64,000 nucleotides of DNA from a virus. Under the pieces are notes generated by a model. It was given only the letters and a program-made list of their open reading frames with translations, did no database searches and was not told the origin of the DNA. Below, in pieces: positions 39,205-47,009 of the stretch. Each line of letters starts with the position of its first letter. Positions within the stretch are counted from its first letter, which is position 1. The translations under genes and the position numbers were made by a program. Where the stretch lies: the IMG/VR virus record IMGVR_UViG_3300042878_001565, positions 27,180 to 91,179 of that record; one strand, written 5' to 3'.

Positions 39205-39725
39205 TATCCTGTAATTAATGCATCAACTTTTGTTTGTAAAGATAAAATTTGAACTTGCATGTTAGCTATAGTTTGATTTTGATTTTGAAGCGTTCTATAA
39301 AACTCACACACCTTTAATCCAATTAAACTAACGTAGTTGTTAATTTGTGTAACAGTTCCACCAACTTCATTTTCAAAACAACCAGCTACTACAATTTCAC
39401 AATCAGGACAACCTGAAGCAACAGTTCCAGTTGATGTAGTAGATGCACCGCCAGTTTTAATTATACATAACTCATCTAAAATTGCTTGAATTAAATCTAT
39501 AAATGTTTTCATATCACAAGTATCTACAATACAAGAAGCGTCATAGTTGTTAACATCTGTGTATGTTAATAACAAGCAAATCTTTTCTGCAAATTGTGCT
39601 AATACGTCACTAATAGTATCCCCAGTACATAAATGTAAAAAAGGAATATCAGGTCCTTGCCATACTACACAATTACTTGATGTAGTGACGCATCCTGTTG
39701 GTTTTGTATTTGTCGGTCTTCCCAT
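39204..39725 (-). CDS. Putative tail-fibre adaptor protein with CVVWQGPDIPFL motif
   Basis: A 173-residue protein with CVVWQGPDIPFLHLCTGDTISDVL near residues 19-42. This matches the N-terminal adaptor segment common in crAss-like fibre proteins (a virion-proximal helical domain). The last 45 residues form a heptad-type coiled coil (LQNQNQTIANMQVQILSLQTKVDALI), suggesting oligomerisation. Together this indicates a short fibre or connector. A possible TAnnTTTG motif (39757-39764) lies 32 bases upstream. Moderate confidence in role. Confidence 0.82.
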   Translation of the reverse strand: MGRPTNTKPTGCVTTSSNCVVWQGPDIPFLHLCTGDTISDVLAQFAEKICLLLTYTDVNNYDASCIVDTCDMKTFIDLIQAILDELCIIKTGGASTTSTGTVASGCPDCEIVVAGCFENEVGGTVTQINNYVSLIGLKVCEFYRTLQNQNQTIANMQVQILSLQTKVDALITG

Positions 39726-39756
39726 ACTATAATATAATTAATTTTTTAATAAAAAG

Positions 39757-39764
39757 CAAATCTA
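39757..39764 (-). promoter_or_regulatory. Possible -7 promoter motif TAGATTTG
   Basis: TAGATTTG matches TAnnTTTG. It lies 31 bases upstream of the 173-residue gene and overlaps the stop of the previous gene. There is no adjacent terminator, so a chance match is possible. Confidence 0.25.
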
Positions 39765-40400
39765 TGGACAACAAATAGAGTTGTCTGTAATTAAATCTAA
39801 TTTCAAAACTTCCATATCAATTTTTGCTGATGTAAAATCAGAAGGACAACAAAATTTAATTCCAAATTTTAATGTCTGAATTTCTTTAAAAATAACACTT
39901 GCAAAAGTACACATAATTGTTTCGACTTTTTCAGGATCTAATTTATTGTAATCAGGTTCAGCATAAATAATTTTTTTAGTAACTACTAATCCTTCATCCA
40001 TTATAACTTGTTCAGGAAGACATTCTTCACAAGTTTCAACTGTTGTTACTTGTGCAAAATACTCTGTAAAAGGAATTACATTAATGCCTTCAACCAAACA
40101 ACCTTCTTCTAATTTAAAACAACCGCAAACAATATTACCGCTTTCATCAGTTATTGAGGTAATAACTTTTTGTAGTAAATCATCTGGATGTACTGTATTA
40201 GCTGTACCATTAAAAGAAAATATTGTGGGTTGACCACCAATATTACAAGGTTCATCATTACAACATTGAACGAGTTGATAATATTCATTATTATCATTAT
40301 ACGCGGCATCATCACTAAAAGTGTAATATGTACCAGCGTAGTCCTCTAAATCAAAATAAAGAAACCTTGGTTGAAACCCTGTAAGTATATCAAGTATCAT
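39762..40400 (-). CDS. Cys-rich structural protein (212 aa)
   Basis: A 212-residue acidic protein with 14 or more Cys, in pairs such as QCCNDEPC, CGCF, CEEC and KFCC, ending SICCP. It overlaps the 56-residue Cys-rich gene by one base (TAATG). I know no family. The abundance of Cys in this part of the genome suggests metal binding or a disulfide-stapled appendage. Its gene is translationally coupled to the next, so the two products may act together. Confidence 0.76.
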   Translation of the reverse strand: MILDILTGFQPRFLYFDLEDYAGTYYTFSDDAAYNDNNEYYQLVQCCNDEPCNIGGQPTIFSFNGTANTVHPDDLLQKVITSITDESGNIVCGCFKLEEGCLVEGINVIPFTEYFAQVTTVETCEECLPEQVIMDEGLVVTKKIIYAEPDYNKLDPEKVETIMCTFASVIFKEIQTLKFGIKFCCPSDFTSAKIDMEVLKLDLITDNSICCP

Positions 40401-40570
40401 TACTGTTTAGTTTTAATAGTTGGTGCAACTGGTGGTACAGATTGTACTGGTGTATTTTGTGTGTTATACAAATTAACGCATACAGAACAACACTGTGCTC
40501 CATTTAATGCTACTACTAAATAAGAACCGCCACACGTACACGTACCGCAGTTTGAACATGAAATTGCCAT
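40400..40570 (-). CDS. 56-aa Cys-rich protein (zinc-ribbon-like)
   Basis: Only 56 residues, start ATG at 40570 (MAISCSNCGTCTCGG). It has seven Cys: C5, C8, C11, C13, then C28, C29 and C32, a C-x2-C-x2-C-x-C plus CC-x2-C arrangement like a small zinc ribbon. The last 24 residues are Pro/Thr/Val-rich and disordered. Its TAA overlaps the ATG of the next gene. It is too short for most gene callers but sits in a compact coding gap and is translationally coupled, so I consider it real. Function unknown. Confidence 0.7.
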   Translation of the reverse strand: MAISCSNCGTCTCGGSYLVVALNGAQCCSVCVNLYNTQNTPVQSVPPVAPTIKTKQ

Positions 40571-40572
40571 AA

Positions 40573-41133
40573 TTAAAATATTTTACATGAAAAAGCATCT
40601 AATAATTTTTTAGCATAGTTAAATATAACCATACCTTTTTCTGCATCCAAGCAATATTCAACACTTGCTTTTGCTGCATCTATGTATCCACTAATACGCA
40701 TTAAGTCTTTAAACTTTGCATCTGTTTCCGCACCTGGTTCACAAGCACCTAATTGTAATTTACATAACTCTGCTTTCAGTTGTTTTTTGATTGCAGTTAT
40801 GCGTAAATGATTATACTCTACGTATAATTGTTCGTTTGGTGATATAGAATATTTTATTACATAAACACCATCAGGTAGTTCATTAAATAATACACCGCAT
40901 TGTCCGCTTTGAAGTTTTAATTCACACGCATTCAAATTAAAGATGAATCCCTTTTCTACTACTATAGGAACAGTGGTAGAATTAAATTCCACACAATCTT
41001 TAAATCCAGGAACTAACACTTGAAGTGTAGGACAGACGTATGGCATAATCGGATCATACCAACTTGTATCTTCAATTCGAAGGATGCAATCCGTCTGAAT
41101 ATCAGGAATATTTAAACTTAATTTGTTTGTCAT
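40573..41133 (-). CDS. Conserved crAss-like structural protein (186 aa)
   Basis: I chose ATG at 41133 (MTNKLSLNIPDIQ). A longer frame from 41175 would run through a terminator stem and promoter and is unlikely. The beta-rich first half includes QTDCILRIEDTSWYDP and ends LPDGVYVIKYSISPNEQLYVEYNHLR. The helical second half contains IKKQLKAELCKLQLG and IDAAKASVEYC. This pattern recurs in crAss-like and other Bacteroidota phages, always near tail genes. Function is not known to me. It is the first gene after a terminator and a TAACTTTG motif, so it heads the appendage operon. Confidence 0.8.
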   Translation of the reverse strand: MTNKLSLNIPDIQTDCILRIEDTSWYDPIMPYVCPTLQVLVPGFKDCVEFNSTTVPIVVEKGFIFNLNACELKLQSGQCGVLFNELPDGVYVIKYSISPNEQLYVEYNHLRITAIKKQLKAELCKLQLGACEPGAETDAKFKDLMRISGYIDAAKASVEYCLDAEKGMVIFNYAKKLLDAFSCKIF

Positions 41134-41138
41134 AATGT

Positions 41139-41146
41139 CAAAGTTA
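41139..41146 (-). promoter_or_regulatory. Bacteroidota -7 promoter motif TAACTTTG
   Basis: TAACTTTG lies 5 bases upstream of the ATG at 41133 and directly after the T-run of a terminator. The resulting transcript would have almost no leader, which is compatible with leaderless or very short-leader translation. Confidence 0.5.
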
Positions 41147-41185
41147 AAAAAAAAGGAGAATAGAGAAACCTCCATCCTCCTTTTT
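41147..41185 (-). terminator. Hairpin terminator after the 506-aa structural gene
   Basis: On the minus strand AAAAAGGAG pairs perfectly with CTCCTTTTT (9 base pairs) around an 18-base loop, followed by four more T. It ends the head gene block 24 bases after the stop at 41209. It also explains why the longer start at 41175 of the next gene is wrong. Confidence 0.65.
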
Positions 41186-41208
41186 ATGAAGAAACTTAAT
41201 TTTAATTC

Positions 41209-42729
41209 TTACAATACAGCAGCAGTAAATGCTGTGTGAGCAAATGTTTCTAAAGCAACACCTTGTCCAGCAGCAGTTAACCATGCAGCCATAAATGTTT
41301 CGAAATCTGTAGCAGCTCCCGAAGCAGTTGGTACATAAATAACCAATGAATATTGATCATCATCATAAACACTTGATGGGTTATTGCGACGAGGAACTAC
41401 GTGCTGAATTACGTAACGTGTATATAACACATTAGGAATTGCAGTAAATAATTGATCACCTTGATTAATTTGACGTAATCTTGCATCATCATGGAAATGA
41501 TTTTGTAAATAAGACTCATCTAAGATAACGTCTTTCAATACAGTTCTACCAAAACCTTGACCAGCAAATCCAGCAAATTCTTCTTGAACACAAATACCTT
41601 TGAAGTCACATGGAAGACCAGTTAAATCTGTCAAAGATGCTTTGATTCTTACGATCTCTCTTTCTTGGAAATCAGATTTTTGGAAAGAACAAACTCCAAA
41701 TTCAGTATCGATGTAAGCACCAACTAAACGTAAACCAGCAACTTTACCAGCAACGTGAGCAACAGGAACGTAAGCGTCCATTAATGCCAATGTATCTAAT
41801 TTAACACCTGCTTCAGTGTAAACAATTGGTTGAATGAAATCTTTCAAGAAAACATCTTCCATGATTTGTTTAGCCCAATCAATCATTACTGTTGTAGAAT
41901 CAACAGCAGAAGGAACCGCACCATTTGCACAACATCCTGTGTAAGCAGCTAATGTTCTGTAAGCATCATGATTTAACAATCTTAATACTGGAGAACCATA
42001 CAAGTCTAATCTCAAGTTGTATGTTTCACCACACAAGAAATCAAAGTTTGCACAAGAAGGAGCAACAGTCAATGTGATTGTTGGAGCAGTTGTTGCTGTG
42101 TAACCAGCAAGAGCATTTGTAGGTATTGTTAATACGTTGGTAGAAACATACGCACCATTCCCTCTATCATGAACAGCAACTGCAGTAATAACACCACCTG
42201 CAACAGTAATGTCAACAGTTAATCCAGAACCAGCACCACCAGTTGTTGGTAAGTCTTGAAACGTACCATTCGTAGTGATCGTACCTGGAGTTGTAATTGC
42301 AGCAACAATGTTATCTAAATTTGTAGCACCGATATGAACAATATTTTGTTCAGCTGCAGCACCAACAACTTTAAAGAATTTGTTAATGTGCAACGGATTA
42401 ATCAATTTTGATTTGTTTGCTTCATTGTATCCACCATGGAAAGGACCGATTTTGTCATCTTTCATTAACGAACTAGCCGCTAAATGTAATGGAACCGCTC
42501 TACCCCCAACAACACCTGTTAAAACAGATTTGAAAGTTTTTGGATCAAAGAAACCATAACTTCCTGCACCTAATCCATAAGGAGCAGCAGCTTTTGATAA
42601 ACTTCTTGTGTGAACACCAGCTTCGATTACGAAACCGTTGTTTAATGCTACAGTTGTGTTAGCAACTGATGCTTGAGTACCCTTTGAGCCTACAAAAGAC
42701 TTGCGAAAGGATGAATTGAAATAACTCAT
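41209..42729 (-). CDS. Abundant-type structural protein with glycine-rich beta insertion (506 aa)
   Basis: A 506-residue protein. The main body (residues 1-140 and 225-506) contains segments such as GETYNLRLDLYGSPVLR and MLHEDV-like helices typical of crAss-like virion proteins. Between about 145 and 225 is an insert with the pattern GAGSGLTVDITVAGGVITAVAVHDRGNGAYV..LTIP. This Gly-rich beta motif is found as an inserted decoration in phage structural proteins. It follows the putative connector ring gene and is closed by its own terminator, so high expression is likely. The exact role (tail sheath-like, vertex or collar) cannot be decided. Confidence 0.84.
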   Translation of the reverse strand: MSYFNSSFRKSFVGSKGTQASVANTTVALNNGFVIEAGVHTRSLSKAAAPYGLGAGSYGFFDPKTFKSVLTGVVGGRAVPLHLAASSLMKDDKIGPFHGGYNEANKSKLINPLHINKFFKVVGAAAEQNIVHIGATNLDNIVAAITTPGTITTNGTFQDLPTTGGAGSGLTVDITVAGGVITAVAVHDRGNGAYVSTNVLTIPTNALAGYTATTAPTITLTVAPSCANFDFLCGETYNLRLDLYGSPVLRLLNHDAYRTLAAYTGCCANGAVPSAVDSTTVMIDWAKQIMEDVFLKDFIQPIVYTEAGVKLDTLALMDAYVPVAHVAGKVAGLRLVGAYIDTEFGVCSFQKSDFQEREIVRIKASLTDLTGLPCDFKGICVQEEFAGFAGQGFGRTVLKDVILDESYLQNHFHDDARLRQINQGDQLFTAIPNVLYTRYVIQHVVPRRNNPSSVYDDDQYSLVIYVPTASGAATDFETFMAAWLTAAGQGVALETFAHTAFTAAVL

Positions 42730-42806
42730 TTTTTACAGTTTTTAATTATTAAATAATACATTAAGTAAATAATATACAAAATGTTTTTCAAAAATGCAAG
42801 ACTTTC

Positions 42807-42950
42807 TTAACATTTATTTTTAGATGATCCACCCATTGATTTTTTAGGCATTGATTTTTTTGCTCCAGCCTTTGCTGGTGCGGCTTTCTTCGCCCATGGT
42901 GGAACCCATGCTCCTTTTGCAGGTGCGGCTTTTTTCTTTGCTACTGCCAT
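42807..42950 (-). CDS. 47-aa Lys/Ala/Pro-rich basic protein
   Basis: Encodes 47 residues, MAVAKKKAAPAKGAWVPPWA then KKAAPAKAG, with KKSMPKKSM near the end. It contains two copies of a KKAAPAKxG unit, strongly basic, like H1-type histone tails or phage DNA-binding peptides. Start ATG at 42950, stop TAA at 42807. It lies in an otherwise empty 250-base gap and is longer than chance for such a biased composition. I infer a virion-associated or DNA-binding peptide. Confidence 0.68.
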   Translation of the reverse strand: MAVAKKKAAPAKGAWVPPWAKKAAPAKAGAKKSMPKKSMGGSSKNKC

Positions 42951-42977
42951 TTTTATTTATATTTATTGATTACACGA

Positions 42978-43679
42978 TTAATTATTTTGCTCTACGGATT
43001 GTTCAGCAATTTGATTTGCAGTAATACTTTCAATATCACCAGTAATAATTTTTACACATTCATCAATTAATAATTCAATGACATCCTCTTTAAATTCACA
43101 TTCAACTTCTTCTAAAGAAGGTTCGGTTGTATATGGATTTACAGTTCCTAAAATTTGGATTCTTTTTGGTTGTCTAAAGTATGTTAAAACTATATCTTGA
43201 ATATCAAATTTATTGTTGGTATATATTTTAATTACATTACCACCCATTGTACAAAAAGTTTCAGCCCATTGAAAATTTGGATTCTTATTTACATCGCGTA
43301 ATAACTCATCTACATTTCCTTCTTCAGCTAAATAGATCATAGCAGGTCTTGGTTCACAACAGTCTGCTTTCATTTTAGCACTAATACGTTTCCACTGGAA
43401 ATAATCTTTAGGAAAAGAGTTTGATGCATAGTACCCATCTTTCTTTCCAAACTGCATAGAAAGAGTCGTAAGTAACACTTGAATGTCATCTATACGTCTA
43501 TTTGAAGATTCGTTTCCAGTTTTTGTAAGATTAGTTCCTTGGATTTGTCTTCGACACCAACCAATCATACCTTTGTTAAATGCTTCAACGATTTGCCAGT
43601 CCATGATATTATCATAGTCATTACTAGCAAGTTTATTCATTCGCTGTTTAACTTTTACTTTGATTACTGAATTTTTCAT
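42978..43679 (-). CDS. Putative connector/ring protein below the portal (233 aa)
   Basis: A 233-residue protein, start MKNSVIKVKVKQRMNKLASNDYDNIMDW. A helical N terminus is followed by a beta region with KDGYYASNSFPKDYFQWKRIS, DIVLTYFRQPKRIQ and an acidic helical end (ECEFKEDVIELLIDECVKIITG). This architecture matches the first ring/adaptor protein of crAss-like phages, which attaches to the portal, and the gene lies in the head block, after small head genes. Its ATG overlaps the stop of the 55-residue gene (ATGA). Role inferred from resemblance and order. Confidence 0.82.
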   Translation of the reverse strand: MKNSVIKVKVKQRMNKLASNDYDNIMDWQIVEAFNKGMIGWCRRQIQGTNLTKTGNESSNRRIDDIQVLLTTLSMQFGKKDGYYASNSFPKDYFQWKRISAKMKADCCEPRPAMIYLAEEGNVDELLRDVNKNPNFQWAETFCTMGGNVIKIYTNNKFDIQDIVLTYFRQPKRIQILGTVNPYTTEPSLEEVECEFKEDVIELLIDECVKIITGDIESITANQIAEQSVEQNN

Positions 43680-43843
43680 CCTTTAACCTTTTTTAAATTT
43701 GGATTCTTTTTTTTTGCGGCAGGTGATGCTTTACGTGCAGATGATGCTAATATTGCACCAGCACTTTCCATTGATACACCTTGTTTAGATGCAATGTTTT
43801 TTTGTGCTGCTTTAAAACCCATTCCCTTTTTAACCTTTGCCAT
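43676..43843 (-). CDS. 55-aa Lys/Ala-rich small virion-type protein
   Basis: Encodes 55 residues (MAKVKKGMGFKAAQKNIASK, later ILASSARKAS and KKKNPNLKKVKG). The K-x-G-x-S-x-x-x-A-G-A-I-L-A-S arrangement resembles a short helix-turn element found in many phage virion genomes next to head genes. ATG at 43843 shares a base with the previous stop, and its TGA overlaps the next ATG. Tight coupling on both sides supports a real gene. Function unknown; DNA-associated virion peptide is a guess. Confidence 0.72.
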   Translation of the reverse strand: MAKVKKGMGFKAAQKNIASKQGVSMESAGAILASSARKASPAAKKKNPNLKKVKG

Positions 43844-43965
43844 TACTTTTTCTTTTTAGTAACCGGTTTCTTCATGTTACGACCAATCATCATTCCTGCT
43901 TGAAAAGATTTTTTAACCTTTTCTGCACAATCTGATTTTTTTGTACTAGCTGTTGTCTTTGCCAT
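43843..43965 (-). CDS. 40-aa basic small protein
   Basis: Encodes 40 residues (MAKTTASTKKSDCAEKVKKS, then FQAGMMIGRNMKKPVTKKKK), strongly basic with a Lys-rich tail. ATG at 43965 is 6 bases after the stop of the 331-residue gene, and TAA overlaps the next ATG. It forms a triplet of tiny basic genes with the 55- and 47-residue ones in the head block. No family known to me. Confidence 0.62.
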   Translation of the reverse strand: MAKTTASTKKSDCAEKVKKSFQAGMMIGRNMKKPVTKKKK

Positions 43966-43971
43966 TTCAAT

Positions 43972-44967
43972 TTATTTAGCCCATAATGATTCAACTCTGG
44001 CCATCAATTTGTCCAGGATGTCTTCATTCAATGGATTGTTTAAAAATTCTAAAACATCTGCACTATTTCTTCCAAGCATTATGTTTTCAGTTTCTTCATA
44101 TAAAACACCATCCGCTTTAACGATAATGTATTTATGGAAAGATGCATCTTTAATAATTGCTTTTAATTTAAGTACATCATGTGACATTTCTGCATGTTCA
44201 ATAAACAATGAAGCACAACGCTTTTTATCGCTATCGTATGACAATCCTTGTATGTATGAATCCAAGTTAGAATAAACTGTATCAGGCAATGTTCTATTGC
44301 TATACTGAATACTATCTTTAACAATGTTTTTAGCAATGTAATATAGTTTTCTTGGATCTTCATCAGACAAAGTATTCAATAAAGCCAATGCTTTATTTTT
44401 CAATTTAACTGAAGAAACTTTGTTAGCCATAGTATCGATTTGTCTATCTAAATACCATTTCTTTTTATTTCTTTTACAATCTTCCCAGCTTGTTGCAACT
44501 AATGAAAAGCCACCGTTCTCAATACCTTTGATGATAAGTAAATGGTCAAGGTTATTTACAGGATCCAAATAAACATCATCGTTTCCTAATTTCAATAATA
44601 CCTTACTCCAAATTTCAGAATTGTTTGGTCCAAACATTTCTACTTTACTCCAAAAGTCTTTGTCATCAACATCAATGTGATTAAACGCTCTTTCTCTTTC
44701 AAGCATAGCAACGGTTTCTCTAATGTCTTTAATAACAGCTTTCTTTTTAGCTTCATCAGTGATTTGTTTAATCTCTGGTGCAAACTCATACAATCCGTTC
44801 AAATAACGAATCTTACCGTTTTGTTCAATTGCTGCAAGTGGTTCTACTTGAAACGTATTTGGGAAAACTACATAGTTATAATTTTCTAATCCCATATTCT
44901 CTACATCTGGATCGCTAAATGGTTTGATAGCGATTTTTCCTAATGCTCCTAAATTTTTTGCACTCAT
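43972..44967 (-). CDS. Conserved crAss-like head-associated protein (331 aa)
   Basis: A 331-residue protein (MSAKNLGALGKIAIKPFSDPD), mostly helical with charged segments. It contains ERAFNHIDVDDKDFWSKVEM, WEDCKRNKKKWYLDRQ and GLSYDSDKKRCASLFIEHAEMS. Crassvirales genomes carry a protein of this kind just after the capsid gene, where an auxiliary or cargo role has been suggested. No enzymatic motif is seen. It has its own TAAATTTG motif and follows a strong terminator, so it heads the operon with the tiny basic genes and the ring gene. Confidence 0.8.
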   Translation of the reverse strand: MSAKNLGALGKIAIKPFSDPDVENMGLENYNYVVFPNTFQVEPLAAIEQNGKIRYLNGLYEFAPEIKQITDEAKKKAVIKDIRETVAMLERERAFNHIDVDDKDFWSKVEMFGPNNSEIWSKVLLKLGNDDVYLDPVNNLDHLLIIKGIENGGFSLVATSWEDCKRNKKKWYLDRQIDTMANKVSSVKLKNKALALLNTLSDEDPRKLYYIAKNIVKDSIQYSNRTLPDTVYSNLDSYIQGLSYDSDKKRCASLFIEHAEMSHDVLKLKAIIKDASFHKYIIVKADGVLYEETENIMLGRNSADVLEFLNNPLNEDILDKLMARVESLWAK

Positions 44968-44992
44968 GTTCGTTGGTTTATTTTTGTACTGA

Positions 44993-45000
44993 CAAATTTA
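44993..45000 (-). promoter_or_regulatory. Bacteroidota -7 promoter motif TAAATTTG
   Basis: TAAATTTG on the minus strand lies 25 bases upstream of the ATG at 44967 and 2 bases after the T-run of the cUUCGg terminator. It is a typical terminator/promoter couplet of this genome. Confidence 0.55.
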
Positions 45001-45002
45001 AT

Positions 45003-45026
45003 AAAAAACAGCTTCCGAAGAAGCTG
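45003..45026 (-). terminator. cUUCGg tetraloop terminator
   Basis: On the minus strand CAGCTTC and GAAGCTG form a perfect 7-base-pair stem closed by the extra-stable C(UUCG)G tetraloop, followed by TTTTTT. It ends transcription after the 88-residue gene. Confidence 0.85.
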
Positions 45027-45035
45027 CTTTGCAAT

Positions 45036-45302
45036 TTATGATAATGCTGCGATTATCAAATTTAATTTTGTTTCAATCAAAACTAAATTTGCATTAACCG
45101 TAGTAATAGTTTGTGCAACCGTTGCACCTGTTGCTACAGGAGTTAAAGTTACTGCACCAGCTGCTTTTACAGCTCCATTTGCAGCATTAATTTGATCCAT
45201 TAAGCTGTTCAAATGTGCTAATCTTGCAAATTCAAATGTTTCGAAATCTGCAGTTTTTAAAACAGTTGGCGTTTTTAACGCGTTTAATTTTACTAAAGAC
45301 AT
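45036..45302 (-). CDS. Small head protein (88 aa), possible head-fibre type
   Basis: An 88-residue protein (MSLVKLNALKTPTVLKTADF), with TFEFARLAHLNSLMDQINAANGAVK and a C-terminal heptad-like TVNANLVLIETKLNLIIAALS. Short Ala/Thr-rich proteins with a C-terminal trimeric coiled coil appear next to the capsid gene in crAss-like and phi29-like phages as head-fibre components. It is isolated from neighbours by a terminator on each side, so it may be strongly expressed. The head-fibre idea is inference. Confidence 0.75.
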   Translation of the reverse strand: MSLVKLNALKTPTVLKTADFETFEFARLAHLNSLMDQINAANGAVKAAGAVTLTPVATGATVAQTITTVNANLVLIETKLNLIIAALS

Positions 45303-45315
45303 AATAATTAAGTTT

Positions 45316-45345
45316 AAAAAAAAGGAACTGGTGGTTACCAGCTCC
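45316..45345 (-). terminator. Hairpin terminator after major capsid gene
   Basis: On the minus strand GGAGCTGG pairs with CCAGTTCC (8 base pairs including one G-U) around a 6-base loop, then TTTTTTTT. It follows the capsid stop at 45367 by 20 bases and separates it from the 88-residue gene. Partial read-through probably supplies the latter. Confidence 0.8.
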
Positions 45346-45366
45346 TTCTTTTAGTGAATATTCTAA

Positions 45367-46983
45367 TTATAAAGAACCACCTGTTAAAGGATTTCTCATA
45401 ACGATTTTCAATACTTTAGTAGGATCTTCTACTTTGATCGCAGGCATTGCTTGCGTCATGTAGATTTGGTATCCATTGAAGTTACCAGATGAAGCAAACC
45501 CTTGAGTTCTTCCTAGGTAATCCATAGTACCATTCACGTATCTCCACTGAAGGTCTTTATTCCAAGCTGATTTTAACAACTTGATGTTATCATTACCATT
45601 TTCAGTGATGTCGAAAATGATGAATGAATAAGAAGACAATCTATGACCATCGATGATTGGATTTTCGATTTCATTGTTTTGCAAGTTATCGAAAGCAGGG
45701 TTCAATACAAACTTGATGTTTGCCAAGAAAGGAATCATGTACTCTGTGAAAGAGAATCCGAAACCTAAATCCATCCCTTGGTTCTTAACAGCTCCAAGTT
45801 CTTTAGCATTCATAACCAAACCAGAAGACATTGCTTCACGTTTGATAGCTTCATTGATTAATCTCATACCACCCATACCAGTTTGTACGATCAACTGACG
45901 TTGAGAGTCTGGTCCTTGGAAGTCAACTTTACCATTGTAGAAGTTGAAGATTTCAGAACGGAAGATGTCTAAACGGAAATCAGCTTTGTTGTAAACATGT
46001 TTGAAAGACAAATCTAATTGTTTCCAAAGTCCAACTGATAAACGTAGATCATCTGGTCCATCTTGCTTGATACGACCACCTTTACCCCACATAAGGTAAG
46101 TTTCGATGTCATAAGCAATTTTAGAAAGATGCGCTGCTTCTAATTTCGTGATGAAAGAACGAACAAGATTTCCATTTTCTTGTGCTTTTTTCACGTAATC
46201 AACACCTCTGTCTTTTACCATACCTTCTAATGTATTGATAGAAGGATCCATAGTTGTATCAAAGTTTTTCCAGATTTCAGTTACAGGAACTGAACCATCT
46301 ACTTTCATACCACCTTTCTCCATCAATTTAACTTTAGAAGAGATTGTGTAATGCACGTGTGCATCTGAATTTCCTACGTAATTGTAGAACTCACGAGTTG
46401 AGTGAGTCATAGAAAGATCAGAATATCTTTCACCATACTCACCACGAGCAGAACCTACTCTAAAGAAATACGTGTTGTTCGTCAAGAAACGGTTATCAAA
46501 TACACCTTCAGAATCATTGTTTGGCATTTGAACTGTATAGATTACACCATCACCTAAATCAAGGATGTCCTCGTCAGTGATGTATAACTCTTTACCATTG
46601 AACTTATCATAAGTGATTATATCACCATGACCAAAAGTTCTTTTGTTCATTTTGATTTTAAACGGTGTACCATCTAAACCTTTGCTCGTGTTGTTTGGAT
46701 CTAAATCCTCAACAATGAACGGAAGTTCTTCAGAAACTGGTGTGCTCCATTTATACTCACCTCTTGGGTGTTGAACCTCAATTACGTTCTTACCGTTAAA
46801 AGAAGACATTTGATACAAAGGCATCTCAACTTTTTTAACTTGAGCCCATAATTCAATAGGACCTAAATCATCAGGTTGTGCGTCTTTCATCAAGTTCATT
46901 AAGTGGTAAGAATCCACATGAGAGCTCGCTGTGTAATGGTTGTCACGAAGGAACATACCATTATTTAAAACTGGTGTACTCAT
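45367..46983 (-). CDS. Major capsid protein, crAss-like HK97-fold
   Basis: A 538-residue protein: MSTPVLNNGMFLRDNHYTAS then SHVDSYHLMNLM, LWAQVKKVEMPLYQMSSF, and HPRGEYKWSTP. This is the signature N-terminal arrangement of crAss-like major capsid proteins. The P-domain/axial segments follow, with LEAAHLSKIAYDIETYLMWG, and the C terminus has NPLTGGSL. It assembles the capsid shell. It follows the scaffold gene and is closed by a terminator. This is the most confident head-gene call. Confidence 0.95.
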   Translation of the reverse strand: MSTPVLNNGMFLRDNHYTASSHVDSYHLMNLMKDAQPDDLGPIELWAQVKKVEMPLYQMSSFNGKNVIEVQHPRGEYKWSTPVSEELPFIVEDLDPNNTSKGLDGTPFKIKMNKRTFGHGDIITYDKFNGKELYITDEDILDLGDGVIYTVQMPNNDSEGVFDNRFLTNNTYFFRVGSARGEYGERYSDLSMTHSTREFYNYVGNSDAHVHYTISSKVKLMEKGGMKVDGSVPVTEIWKNFDTTMDPSINTLEGMVKDRGVDYVKKAQENGNLVRSFITKLEAAHLSKIAYDIETYLMWGKGGRIKQDGPDDLRLSVGLWKQLDLSFKHVYNKADFRLDIFRSEIFNFYNGKVDFQGPDSQRQLIVQTGMGGMRLINEAIKREAMSSGLVMNAKELGAVKNQGMDLGFGFSFTEYMIPFLANIKFVLNPAFDNLQNNEIENPIIDGHRLSSYSFIIFDITENGNDNIKLLKSAWNKDLQWRYVNGTMDYLGRTQGFASSGNFNGYQIYMTQAMPAIKVEDPTKVLKIVMRNPLTGGSL

Positions 46984-47009
46984 TTATTTATTATTTATTA
47001 ATTACTAAT

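Noticed and set aside
40573-41175. Start at 41175 for the 186-residue gene
   Set aside because: It would run through the terminator and promoter motif at 41139-41185 and adds a Phe-rich leader. ATG at 41133 is preferred.
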